From contig NZ_JAAAKV010000003.1 of the NCBI RefSeq assembly GCF_009905725.1, positions 1 through 64,000 on the forward strand: DNA of 64,000 bases, given 5' to 3'. The translations under genes were made by a program, and so were the position numbers. The notes below the pieces were generated by a model that searched no databases, was not told the DNA's origin, and worked only from the letters and a program-made list of their open reading frames with translations. Within the stretch, counting starts at the first letter, position 1. Each line of letters opens with the position of its first letter. The DNA comes from Emticicia sp. CRIBPO (GTDB taxonomy: Bacteria > Bacteroidota > Bacteroidia > Cytophagales > Spirosomataceae). Below are positions 54,651 to 62,897 of the stretch, in pieces.

Positions 54651-54966
54651 GATTTAATAGAGAATGGTTGATTTGATGATGGTTATGGTACAAATATATC
54701 AGGTAAATTGCTTTGCTTGTTTACGCCCGGTATTATCCTTTTATTAATCTCAGGGTCCTGGTCCGGGTTTATTTTTCATCCGGACTGAAATTTTTGCAGA
54801 CAACCGGATTGTCCTGTTTTTTCGGAGTAAATTAATAAAATCCGGGCAATATGTCGATACATCTTTAAAAATAATCCTGATAATGAAGACTTAGTTTTTA
54901 ATAGGTTTATTTTTTCCGTAATTTTGGGCTTTCATTTCTGAAGCCAAACTTGCTCACATATTCATT
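54651..54966. promoter_or_regulatory. Divergent region upstream of purL
   Basis: This 316-bp gap holds TAATTTTG (54919-54926, exact TAnnTTTG) 41 bp before the purL ATG, and a GTCCGG (54761-54766) / CCGGAC (54780-54785) hairpin. The conserved core of a purine riboswitch was not found. No ORF is convincing. Confidence 0.45.
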
Positions 54967-57900
54967 ATGATTTATTTTTTTAGTAATAACCATTCGGTTT
55001 TTGCCCTTCAATCGGAAAAAGAAATTACAGATCAGGACATCTCAAAATTAAACTGGCTATTTGATAACGCCACGTTTATTCCTGAAAACAGTATAAGAAA
55101 GAGCTTTGTCGGCCCGCGTGCGGCGATGGTCACACCATGGAGCACCAATGCTGTGGAAATTACCCAGAACATGGGAATCACAGGCATTGTCAGGATTGAA
55201 GAATTTCAGCCGGCTGAAACTAAAATCGCCTTTGACCCGATGCTTTCCCAGCGTTTTGAAGAGCTGAATCAGGATGTTTTTACCATCAACATCAAGCCTG
55301 AGCCTATTCTTTACATTGAAGATGTAGAAAAATATAACAAGCAGGAGGGCCTTTCCCTGAGCCAGGAAGAAGTGGATTACCTGAATAAATTGTCTGAAAA
55401 ACTGGGCCGCAAACTAAGCGATTCTGAAGTATTCGGTTTCTCACAGGTCAATTCAGAACACTGCAGACATAAAATCTTCAACGGCACTTTCGTCATCGAC
55501 GGCGTTGAACAACCGACTTCCCTTTTTAAATTAATCAGGAAAACATCAGCCGAAAATCCTAATGACATCGTTTCGGCTTATAAAGATAATGTGGCCTTTG
55601 TCAAAGGCCCTAGAGTAAAACAATTTGCCCCTCAGAGAGCAGATGTGGCCTCTTATTATGAAGTGCAGGAATTTGATTCTGTTCTTTCATTAAAAGCAGA
55701 AACCCATAATTTCCCGACTACTGTGGAGCCGTTCAACGGAGCCGCCACAGGATCGGGTGGAGAAATCAGGGACCGTCTGGCTGGTGGACAAGGTTCATTG
55801 CCATTGGCAGGGACAGCCGTTTATATGACGGCTTATTCCCGTCTGGAAGAAGGGCGTGAATGGGAAAACGGGGTGGAAGAACGTCCGTGGCTGTATCAGA
55901 CACCTCAGGACATCCTCATCAAAGCTTCCAACGGAGCTTCTGATTTCGGAAATAAATTCGGACAGCCTTTGATCACCGGGTCTTTGCTGACCTTTGAACA
56001 CGAAGAAGAAGGCCGTAAATTAGGCTATGATAAAGTAATCATGCAGGCCGGAGGTATCGGTTACGGAAAACTGGAGCAATCTCAGAAACATGAACCGAAA
56101 CCGGGCGATAAAATTGTAGTGATGGGTGGCGACAACTACCGCATCGGTATGGGTGGAGCAGCCGTTTCATCGGCCGACACCGGGGCTTTTGGTTCGGGTA
56201 TTGAGCTGAATGCCGTTCAGAGGTCAAATCCTGAAATGCAGAAAAGAGTCGCCAATGCCATTCGCGGAATGGTTGAAAGTGATGAAAACAGCATCATTTC
56301 TATCCATGACCACGGTGCGGGCGGACACCTTAACTGTTTGTCTGAACTCGTTGAAAGCACTGGAGGAAAGATCGATCTGGATAAATTGCCGGTAGGTGAC
56401 CCGACACTTTCTGCCAAAGAAATCATCGGAAACGAATCACAGGAACGCATGGGGCTGGTGATCAGCAATGAGCACATCGAAACGCTTTCGGCGATTGCCG
56501 AAAGGGAGCGTGCTCCTCTTTTTGTGGTCGGTGAAGTAACCGGAGATCATCGTTTTACGGTAGCCTCTGCCAAAACCGGGGCCACACCGATGGACTTTGA
56601 ACTGGACGACATGTTCGGCAGTTCACCGAAAACCATCATGGACGACCGTACGGTGAAAAGGGCTTATCAACCTTTGGAATATAACATTAATCAGTTTCAG
56701 GTGTACCTGGAGGCTGTTTTACAACTGGAGGCCGTGGCCGCCAAAGACTGGCTGACCAACAAAGTCGACCGTTGCGTAGGTGGCCGTGTGGCCAAGCAGC
56801 AATGTGCCGGCCCTTTGCAATTACCGCTCAACAACCTCGGGGCCATGGCTCTTGATTTTGACGGTAAATACGGTATTGCCACTTCGATCGGGCATTCACC
56901 ATTGACTGCCCTGATTGACGAAGCCGCCGGTAGCCGCAATGCCATCGCTGAATCCCTTTCCAACCTGGTCTGGGCTCCGCTGAAAGATGGTTTGAAGAGT
57001 GTCTCTTTGTCGGCCAACTGGATGTGGGCCTGTAAAAACGAAGGAGAAGACGCCCGTTTGTACAACGCTGTGCAGGCCTGTTCAGATTTCGCCATTCAAT
57101 TAGGTATCAATATTCCGACGGGGAAAGATTCCTTGTCGATGAAACAAAAATATAAAGGTGACGAAGTGATTGCTCCGGGAACGGTCATCATTTCTGCTGC
57201 CGGACAGTGTGACGACATCACGGCGATCGTGGAGCCTGTTTTACAAAAAGACGGCGGAGCGATTTACTACATCAATCTTTCGGCTGATGCCTATCAGCTG
57301 GGAGGATCTTCTTTTGCCCAGATACTGAATAAGGTAGGGGATAAGGCCCCGGACATCAAAGACGCCGCTCAGTTCAAAAGAGCTTTCGGACTGATCCAGG
57401 AACTGATCAGTTCAGGCAAAATCCAGGCGGGTCATGATGTAGGCAGCGGAGGATTGATCACTACTTTACTGGAAATGTGTTTTGCAGACCGCAACCTGGG
57501 TGCTGAAATTGACCTGACAGGCCTTGGTGAATCGGATCTGACCAAAGTGCTTTTCGCGGAAAATATTTCGGTGGTATTCCAGGCAGACGAAAGTGCAGAA
57601 GCATTGCTTGATGCTTCCGGCGTTTCTTACTCGAAAATAGGAAAGGTGACTTCAACTCCGGCATTGACCATCAAAAACGGTGAGGCTGATGCCTTATCTT
57701 TTGATGTGGACCACCTGCGTGATGTATGGTTCAAGACTTCTTATCTGCTTGACAAAAAGCAAAGTGCGGGAGAAAAAGCCGCTGAGCGTTACGCAAACTA
57801 TAAAAATCAGCCTTTGGCATATACTTTCCCTGTTCATTTTACAGGAAAGAAACCTGACCTGGAAGGTTTAAAAACCAGGCCTAAAGCTGCCATTATCCGT

Positions 57901-58623
57901 GAAAAAGGAAGTAATTCGGAAAGAGAACTGGCTAACGCCCTGTTCATGGCCGGATTTGACGTGAAAGACATTCACATGACAGACCTGGTTTCAGGAAGGG
58001 AAAACCTGGAAGATATCCAGTTCTTAGGAGCTGTCGGTGGATTCTCTAACTCTGATGTTCTCGGTTCAGCCAAAGGATGGGCAGGGGCTTTCAAGTACAA
58101 TGAAAAAGCCAGGGTAGCTATCGAAAACTTCTTCAAAAGAGAAGATACCCTGTCTGTTGGGATCTGTAACGGATGCCAGTTATTTGTAGAATTGGGGCTT
58201 ATCTACCCTGAGCATGATGTGCAGCCGAAAATGCTGCACAACGAAAGCCGTAAACATGAAAGTATCTTTACTTCACTGACGGTGCAGGCGAACAATTCGG
58301 TCATGCTTTCTACACTGGAGGGTGCTACACTGGGAGTATGGGTATCGCATGGTGAAGGCAAGTTTATGTTGCCGAAGTCTGAGGACCAGTACCAGATCGT
58401 TGCGAAATACGGTTACGAAAGCTACCCGGCCAATCCTAACGGCTCTGATTATAATACCGGTATTATGTGTGATGTGACAGGAAGACACCTGGTGACGATG
58501 CCGCACATTGAGCGTTCGGCCTTGCAATGGCAGTGGGCCAATTACCCGAAAGGCAGAAAAGATGAAGTATCGCCATGGCTCGAGGCATTTGTCAATGCCA
58601 GAACCTGGATCGAATCAAAATAA
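54967..58623 (+). CDS. purL: Phosphoribosylformylglycinamidine synthase (large single-chain PurL)
   Basis: The 1218-aa enzyme of de novo purine synthesis converts FGAR, ATP and glutamine to FGAM. It has the N-terminal PurS-like part, two synthetase halves (FSQVNSEHCRHKIFNG near 160, ETHNFPTTVEPFNGAATGSGGEIRD near 245 and HDHGAGGHLNCLSELVE near 440), and a C-terminal glutaminase domain starting KAAIIREKGSNSERELANAL (about 975) with the catalytic Cys in SVGICNGCQLFVELG. The length matches the single-chain form used by Bacteroidota and Proteobacteria rather than the split PurLQS. A strong terminator follows. Confidence 0.96.
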   Translation: MIYFFSNNHSVFALQSEKEITDQDISKLNWLFDNATFIPENSIRKSFVGPRAAMVTPWSTNAVEITQNMGITGIVRIEEFQPAETKIAFDPMLSQRFEELNQDVFTINIKPEPILYIEDVEKYNKQEGLSLSQEEVDYLNKLSEKLGRKLSDSEVFGFSQVNSEHCRHKIFNGTFVIDGVEQPTSLFKLIRKTSAENPNDIVSAYKDNVAFVKGPRVKQFAPQRADVASYYEVQEFDSVLSLKAETHNFPTTVEPFNGAATGSGGEIRDRLAGGQGSLPLAGTAVYMTAYSRLEEGREWENGVEERPWLYQTPQDILIKASNGASDFGNKFGQPLITGSLLTFEHEEEGRKLGYDKVIMQAGGIGYGKLEQSQKHEPKPGDKIVVMGGDNYRIGMGGAAVSSADTGAFGSGIELNAVQRSNPEMQKRVANAIRGMVESDENSIISIHDHGAGGHLNCLSELVESTGGKIDLDKLPVGDPTLSAKEIIGNESQERMGLVISNEHIETLSAIAERERAPLFVVGEVTGDHRFTVASAKTGATPMDFELDDMFGSSPKTIMDDRTVKRAYQPLEYNINQFQVYLEAVLQLEAVAAKDWLTNKVDRCVGGRVAKQQCAGPLQLPLNNLGAMALDFDGKYGIATSIGHSPLTALIDEAAGSRNAIAESLSNLVWAPLKDGLKSVSLSANWMWACKNEGEDARLYNAVQACSDFAIQLGINIPTGKDSLSMKQKYKGDEVIAPGTVIISAAGQCDDITAIVEPVLQKDGGAIYYINLSADAYQLGGSSFAQILNKVGDKAPDIKDAAQFKRAFGLIQELISSGKIQAGHDVGSGGLITTLLEMCFADRNLGAEIDLTGLGESDLTKVLFAENISVVFQADESAEALLDASGVSYSKIGKVTSTPALTIKNGEADALSFDVDHLRDVWFKTSYLLDKKQSAGEKAAERYANYKNQPLAYTFPVHFTGKKPDLEGLKTRPKAAIIREKGSNSERELANALFMAGFDVKDIHMTDLVSGRENLEDIQFLGAVGGFSNSDVLGSAKGWAGAFKYNEKARVAIENFFKREDTLSVGICNGCQLFVELGLIYPEHDVQPKMLHNESRKHESIFTSLTVQANNSVMLSTLEGATLGVWVSHGEGKFMLPKSEDQYQIVAKYGYESYPANPNGSDYNTGIMCDVTGRHLVTMPHIERSALQWQWANYPKGRKDEVSPWLEAFVNARTWIESK

Positions 58624-58672
58624 ACAATGAAGGCCCCGGCCTTCGTACCCTCGTGCCTCAAAGCATGATGTA

Positions 58673-58704
58673 CCCTCGTGCCTGGAGGCACGAGGGATTT
58701 TTTT
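58673..58704 (+). terminator. Terminator of purL
   Basis: CCCTCGTGCC (58673-58682) and GGCACGAGGG (58687-58696) form a GC-rich stem with a 4-nt loop followed by ATTTTTTTT. An extra copy of the 5' arm (TACCCTCGTGCCT, 58646-58658) lies 25 bp upstream. Confidence 0.88.
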
Positions 58705-58732
58705 TGGAAAAAGCCTTCCAAACCAGCAATAA

Positions 58733-58764
58733 TTTGTTAATTTGGCAGAAAGCTGATTAATTTG
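58733..58764 (+). promoter_or_regulatory. Possible promoter of the POT transporter gene
   Basis: TTTG (58733-58736), a 20-bp spacer and TTAATTTG (58757-58764) resemble the Bacteroidota promoter with one mismatch in the -7 box. Confidence 0.4.
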
Positions 58765-58807
58765 CCCTGCAATTAATTTCAAAACAAACAAATACCCTGA
58801 TAATCTA

Positions 58808-60256
58808 ATGAGCGAAAAAACATTTCTAGGACATCCCCGAGGACTCTTTGTGTTATTTTTTACTGAAATGTGGGAGCGTTTCAGCTATTATGGCATGAGA
58901 GCCATTTTGTTTCTATACCTTACAAAAGGGGCGAGCGAAGGTGCCTTGGGTTTGCCTGAAGACCAGGGTGGTGCCATTATGGGCCTTTATATGGCCTCGG
59001 TGTATTTACTGACGTTACCTGGCGGATGGATCGCTGATAATATACTCGGACAAAAAAAATCAATCTGGTACGGAGCCATTACCATCATGTTGGGTCACCT
59101 TGTACTGGCTATTCCCGGCTCAAAAGAAGTTTTCTTTGCAGGCTTGTGCCTGGTAGCCATCGGTACAGGATTACTGAAAGCCAACATCAGTTCTATCGTT
59201 GGTGAATTGTACCCTGAAGGCGGGGCACGACGTGATGCCGCCTTTTCAATATTCTACCTTGGAATCAACCTGGGAGCTTTCCTGGGGATGTTTGTCGTAG
59301 GTTACCTGGGAGAAAAAGTAGGCTGGCATTATGGTTTCGGTGCAGCAGCCTTTGCCATGTTATTTGGCGTGATCAACTTTAAAGTTAACAACCGTTACAT
59401 TGCCGAAGTAGGCAACCCGCCTGAAAATAAGTCGCCTCTTACTTATGTGTACGTGGTCATCGGCCTTCTGGTGGCTACCGCCTTGCTGGTCATCAGTGGT
59501 GTGGTGGATAGTATCGGCCTTGCCAATATCATGAAATACATCATTTCAGCGATAACCCTGGCTTATTTTATTTATATCGGCTTTTTGGATAAGTCGCTAA
59601 CCGTCGTTGAAAGAAAACGGGTAGGGGTTTTGTTTATTCTTTTTGTCGGTATTTCCGTTTTCTGGTCCGGATTTGAGCAGGCCAGTACTACGCTGACCAT
59701 TTTTGCTGACCGTCACACAGACCGTCACTTGTTCGGCTGGGAGCTGCCCGCTTCCTGGATGCAGAATGCCAACTCCTTTTTTATCCTGTTGTTTTCAGCC
59801 CCTGTCGGGGTATTATGGATCGTACTGAACAAGAAAAACCTCAATCCTACTTTACCCATTAAGTTCGGTTTGGGTCTGATTCAGATGGGCTTAGGTTTCT
59901 TTGTGATGTACCTGGCCGCAAAACGCGTTCTGGATGGTACACTTGCCGGAATGGGATGGCTGGTTGCCACTTATCTCTTGCACACATTAGGTGAGCTCTT
60001 CGCCAGTCCAGTGGGTCTGAGTGCCTATACCAAACTGGCCCCTAAAAAATACTACAGTCAGTTAATGGGCCTTTGGTTTGTGGGAGCATCCCTCGGCAAC
60101 CTGATCGCAGGTCTGTTTGCAGGTAATTTTAATAAAGAAAATGTAGCCCAGATGCCTGCTTTGTTCCAACAGGTCTTTCTGATCGCTGTGGGCTTTGGTT
60201 TAGTACTGCTGGTTTTCTACAAGCCTATAAAAAACTGGATGGGAGGGGTAAAATAA
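58808..60256 (+). CDS. POT-family proton-dependent oligopeptide transporter
   Basis: The 482-aa inner-membrane product has about 12 or more helices and the PTR2/POT hallmark ExxER-like element FTEMWERFSYYGMRAIL (about 18-34). It also has the intracellular GGWIADNILGQKKSI loop, FYLGINLGAFLGMFVVGYLGE (the family's FYxxINxG signature) and a late helix with LHTLGELFASPVGLS. These take up di- and tripeptides with protons. A YciH gene converges on it with a 1-bp gap. Confidence 0.94.
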   Translation: MSEKTFLGHPRGLFVLFFTEMWERFSYYGMRAILFLYLTKGASEGALGLPEDQGGAIMGLYMASVYLLTLPGGWIADNILGQKKSIWYGAITIMLGHLVLAIPGSKEVFFAGLCLVAIGTGLLKANISSIVGELYPEGGARRDAAFSIFYLGINLGAFLGMFVVGYLGEKVGWHYGFGAAAFAMLFGVINFKVNNRYIAEVGNPPENKSPLTYVYVVIGLLVATALLVISGVVDSIGLANIMKYIISAITLAYFIYIGFLDKSLTVVERKRVGVLFILFVGISVFWSGFEQASTTLTIFADRHTDRHLFGWELPASWMQNANSFFILLFSAPVGVLWIVLNKKNLNPTLPIKFGLGLIQMGLGFFVMYLAAKRVLDGTLAGMGWLVATYLLHTLGELFASPVGLSAYTKLAPKKYYSQLMGLWFVGASLGNLIAGLFAGNFNKENVAQMPALFQQVFLIAVGFGLVLLVFYKPIKNWMGGVK

Positions 60257-60257
60257 T

Positions 60258-60587
60258 TTACCCTCCCGCTTTCTTGGCTTTGTAACCTTCTTTGGTTAGA
60301 AAGCCAAGAATTTTATCCCTGTGGTCGCCCTGGATCAGCACTTCCCCGTCTTTCGTGCTGCCACCGGTTCCGCAAAGGTTCTGTAACTGCTTTTTCAGCT
60401 TCTGAAGATCATCGTCCTTGCCGATAAAGCCTTCAACCCTGCTCACTACCTTATTACCGCCTTTGCGGTCAAGCCATATTTTAAAACTCTGTTTGTCATT
60501 GCTTGGTGTTTCGTTTTCTTCGTTCTGAGATTCAAACTGAAACGATGGATTGGTGGAGTAAACGATACCTCCCTGGTTCTTCTTCAT
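60258..60587 (-). CDS. SUI1/YciH-type translation initiation factor
   Basis: The 109-aa product has a flexible acidic/polar N-terminus (about 1-35) and a SUI1 (eIF1-like) domain (about 38-105): WLDRKGGNKVVSRVEGFIGKDDDLQKLKKQLQNLCGTGGS, then GEVLIQGDHRDKILGFLTKEGY. Bacterial YciH affects start-site choice under stress. The DAG-kinase-like gene ends 45 bp upstream on the same strand. Confidence 0.92.
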   Translation of the reverse strand: MKKNQGGIVYSTNPSFQFESQNEENETPSNDKQSFKIWLDRKGGNKVVSRVEGFIGKDDDLQKLKKQLQNLCGTGGSTKDGEVLIQGDHRDKILGFLTKEGYKAKKAGG

Positions 60588-60631
60588 ACCTTATTTACTT
60601 TAAATACTGCCTTTGACGCTGCAATTTACTA

Positions 60632-61510
60632 TTAAATTCCGGATGTTATCCTGAGGGCCTTTTCAATTATTTTCACCTCCAGCTGATGGGTAACCAGTTG
60701 TTTTGACTCTCCGTCAAAATGGATCAACAGGTTTTCATCGGCCTCTACCTTAAAGGTTTTGGCCCTGTAATATTCTGTATACCTTGACTGATCGATGGTC
60801 TTATTCATCAGCCTGTACATCAGTTCAAGCCCGTGAAACTTCGGGTGTTTTTTGATCAGCGTACAATCCAGGAAATCATCATCAATGATGGCTTTAGGCG
60901 TAATGTAAGCGTTGTTGCCGAATTGGTCTGCATTGCCGAAACTCATGCTGAAATATTCCACGGGATTGCCCTCAAAGGAGCATTTTTTAGCTTTGTAGGT
61001 AAAGAAATTGGTGAGAATGATCCTGACATAGTTAGACAGACCTCTGCCGTGATGGCCGTTGTTGAAGATATCGGCACAATACGCATCGAAACCGATTCCG
61101 GCTGTACAGAAAAACGGAATGCCGTTGATTTCACCGGAGTCAATGGTTTTGATGTTTTTATCCAGGATGATCTTCACTGCTTTTTCCAGCTTGAAAGAGA
61201 TGTTCAGGTGCCTGGCCAGTCCGTTGCCCGATCCCAGCGGAATAATGGATAGCAAAGCCCCGGTATTACGCAGCCGGGCGGCAATTTCATTGACGGTACC
61301 GTCGCCACCTACGGCCACAAAATGATCAAGCCCTTTTTGCAGGTATTCAGAAACAATTTCAGCAGCATGCCCTGCTCTGGCGGTATATTCAAAAATCAGC
61401 TCAGAGGCATTTTTCGGGATGATTTTCTTTATTTTTTCTTCAATATTTTTATTTTTTGACTTTCCTCCGGAATTAGGATTAATGATAAATAAAATCTTTT
61501 GCTTACTCAC
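60632..61510 (-). CDS. Diacylglycerol/long-chain-base kinase-like lipid kinase (YegS/DgkB family)
   Basis: The 292-aa product has the catalytic core FIINPNSGG (about 8-16), VAVGGDGTVNEIAARL (about 66-81), and SIIPLGSGNGLARHL (about 91-105), then a C-terminal beta-sandwich including GIGFDAYCADIF and DDDFLDCTLI. Members phosphorylate diacylglycerol, sphingoid bases or related lipids, and the substrate cannot be told. The start is GTG at 61510. It is the upstream partner of the YciH gene. Confidence 0.9.
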   Translation of the reverse strand: MSKQKILFIINPNSGGKSKNKNIEEKIKKIIPKNASELIFEYTARAGHAAEIVSEYLQKGLDHFVAVGGDGTVNEIAARLRNTGALLSIIPLGSGNGLARHLNISFKLEKAVKIILDKNIKTIDSGEINGIPFFCTAGIGFDAYCADIFNNGHHGRGLSNYVRIILTNFFTYKAKKCSFEGNPVEYFSMSFGNADQFGNNAYITPKAIIDDDFLDCTLIKKHPKFHGLELMYRLMNKTIDQSRYTEYYRAKTFKVEADENLLIHFDGESKQLVTHQLEVKIIEKALRITSGI

Positions 61511-61537
61511 TTTCTTTAAATAACTTTACTAAAAAAA

Positions 61538-61545
61538 TATTTTTG
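61538..61545 (+). promoter_or_regulatory. -7 promoter box (TATTTTTG) before the NTF2-like gene
   Basis: An exact TAnnTTTG match ends only 5 bp before the ATG at 61551, which would give a leaderless or near-leaderless mRNA if used. Confidence 0.35.
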
Positions 61546-61550
61546 TAAAA

Positions 61551-61985
61551 ATGAAGAAACTTATTTTATTAATTTACTTAATTGGCTCAGGTTTTTTAAG
61601 TTTTTCACAAAATACCGAAAAAAAGAAGGAAATTGAGGCGGTGCTGAACCGGCAGGTAAGTAACTGGAACAAGGCCGACATCCCGGCTTTCATGGAAGAT
61701 TATTATAAATCGGACGATCTGAAATTTATTGGTAAAAACGGAGTTGTAAAAGGGTGGGAGGCCACCAAGCAAAGATACCTGAAGTCTTATCCTGACAAAG
61801 CGGCCATGGGTACGCTTAAGTTTGATATCCAGGAAATCGACCTGCTTTCAAAAGAATCGGCATGGGTATTGGGTAAATTTCACCTGACCAGGCCTGATCT
61901 GGGAGATTTGCAGGGCTATTTTACCTTAATATTTAAGAAAATAAACGGAAAGTGGCTGATTGTCAGCGATCATACTTCCGGATGA
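61551..61985 (+). CDS. Secreted NTF2-like (SnoaL/DUF4440-type) protein
   Basis: The 144-aa product has a signal peptide (MKKLILLIYLIGSGFLSFSQ) and an NTF2-like cone fold: NRQVSNWNKADIPAFMEDYY, FIGKNGVVKGWEATKQRYLKSYPD, then AWVLGKFHLTRP and GYFTLIFKKINGKWLIVSDHTS, a pattern of DUF4440 proteins. There is no catalytic role visible; such proteins may bind small molecules. A short gap (35 bp) separates it from the MaoC gene. Confidence 0.85.
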   Translation: MKKLILLIYLIGSGFLSFSQNTEKKKEIEAVLNRQVSNWNKADIPAFMEDYYKSDDLKFIGKNGVVKGWEATKQRYLKSYPDKAAMGTLKFDIQEIDLLSKESAWVLGKFHLTRPDLGDLQGYFTLIFKKINGKWLIVSDHTSG

Positions 61986-62020
61986 CATAACAAATGTATT
62001 TAACCAACCTAAAATAATAA

Positions 62021-62449
62021 ATGAGTTTTACTATGACTGAGAAGATTCCTGTTGGCACAGAATATCGCCGAACATTTAGTTTTACACAAGAGGACGTTAT
62101 TGGTTTTGCGAATCTGACCGGTGATCACAACCCTATTCACCTTGACGCGGAATATGCCGCACAGACCAAGTTTCTTAAGCCTATCATTCACGGACACCTG
62201 AGCAGCAGTGTCTTCACCAAGTTTTTGGGGATGGACAAGCCCGGTGGACCCGGTTCTGTGTATATGAAGCAGGTGACTGAATACCTGCGACCTATGTTTG
62301 TGAATACTGAATACGAAGTTTACTTCAAAGTGGTTTCAGTGAATGAAGCCAAGCACATCGCGGAGATTGCTACCGAAATCTACAACAAAGAAACGGGGAA
62401 AGTGACCATAAGGGGCATAGGAACCCTTTGGAACGACCAGAACTACTGA
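62021..62449 (+). CDS. MaoC-family (R)-specific enoyl hydratase-like protein
   Basis: The 142-aa hot-dog protein has the hydratase-2 motif VIGFANLTGDHNPIHLDAEYA (catalytic Asp and His in DHNPIH) and the following GHLSSSVFTKFLG. Members hydrate 2-enoyl-CoA or act in fatty-acid or PHA metabolism. It lies 35 bp after the NTF2-like gene and could be co-transcribed with it. A strong terminator follows. Confidence 0.92.
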   Translation: MSFTMTEKIPVGTEYRRTFSFTQEDVIGFANLTGDHNPIHLDAEYAAQTKFLKPIIHGHLSSSVFTKFLGMDKPGGPGSVYMKQVTEYLRPMFVNTEYEVYFKVVSVNEAKHIAEIATEIYNKETGKVTIRGIGTLWNDQNY

Positions 62450-62461
62450 TCAGTACCAACT

Positions 62462-62490
62462 AAAATGCCCCCGGATTCCGGGGGCATTTT
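62462..62490. terminator. Terminator after the MaoC gene
   Basis: AAAATGCCCCCGG (62462-62474) and CCGGGGGCATTTT (62478-62490) form a perfect 13-bp stem with a 3-nt loop, usable on both strands by the converging MaoC and Hc1 genes. Confidence 0.9.
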
Positions 62491-62524
62491 TCTTTTTGGT
62501 TTCTTTAGATGAGAGGAGCGATTA

Positions 62525-62704
62525 TTAAAGACCTTCGTTTTTTAATTGCTGAACTTCAGTTCTAACAGTTTTAGCCCAGGCAGCAACATCTTGTAAGCCT
62601 TTTCTTACGCGAGTACCAGCCGCTTTGTTCTTTTTGTCATAAAATTTTTCAAAATCATCTTTCAAAGACGCAACAAGGGCATGAAGTTCTGAGTACTTAT
62701 CCAT
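62525..62704 (-). CDS. Histone H1-like protein (Hc1 family), 59 aa
   Basis: The product is a short helical, Lys-rich protein: MDKYSELHALVASLKDDFEKF, then YDKKNKAAGTRVRKGLQDV and a helical tail. FEKFYDKxNKAAGTRVRK is the Hc1 signature known from chlamydial histones and many Bacteroidota. It probably binds DNA non-specifically and compacts it. It begins at an ATG (62704) and ends in TAA at 62525-62527, converging on the MaoC gene. Confidence 0.9.
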   Translation of the reverse strand: MDKYSELHALVASLKDDFEKFYDKKNKAAGTRVRKGLQDVAAWAKTVRTEVQQLKNEGL

Positions 62705-62842
62705 GGAATTATAAGGGTTTTTAAGTTTAAAATTAGATTTACTGAATGCAATTTAAATAAATAATTGAATTATTTTTAAATAATCTTTAAAAATAATAAG
62801 ATTATTGATTAACCGGCACCTTTTTGACTGCATTTATGCCAA

Positions 62843-62875
62843 AAAAGCCGCAGAACACATGTTCCTGCGGCTTTT
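62843..62875 (-). terminator. Terminator of the oxoamine synthase gene
   Basis: AAAAGCCGCAG (62843-62853) and CTGCGGCTTTT (62865-62875) with inner AACA/TGTT pairing form a long stem. Minus-strand reading ends in TTTTTT. Confidence 0.85.
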
Positions 62876-62897
62876 GAGCTCTTTTAAGAGGTATTTT

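Noticed and set aside
54651-54966. Purine riboswitch before purL
   Set aside because: The conserved three-way junction and loop sequences were not seen; only a promoter box and one hairpin are present.
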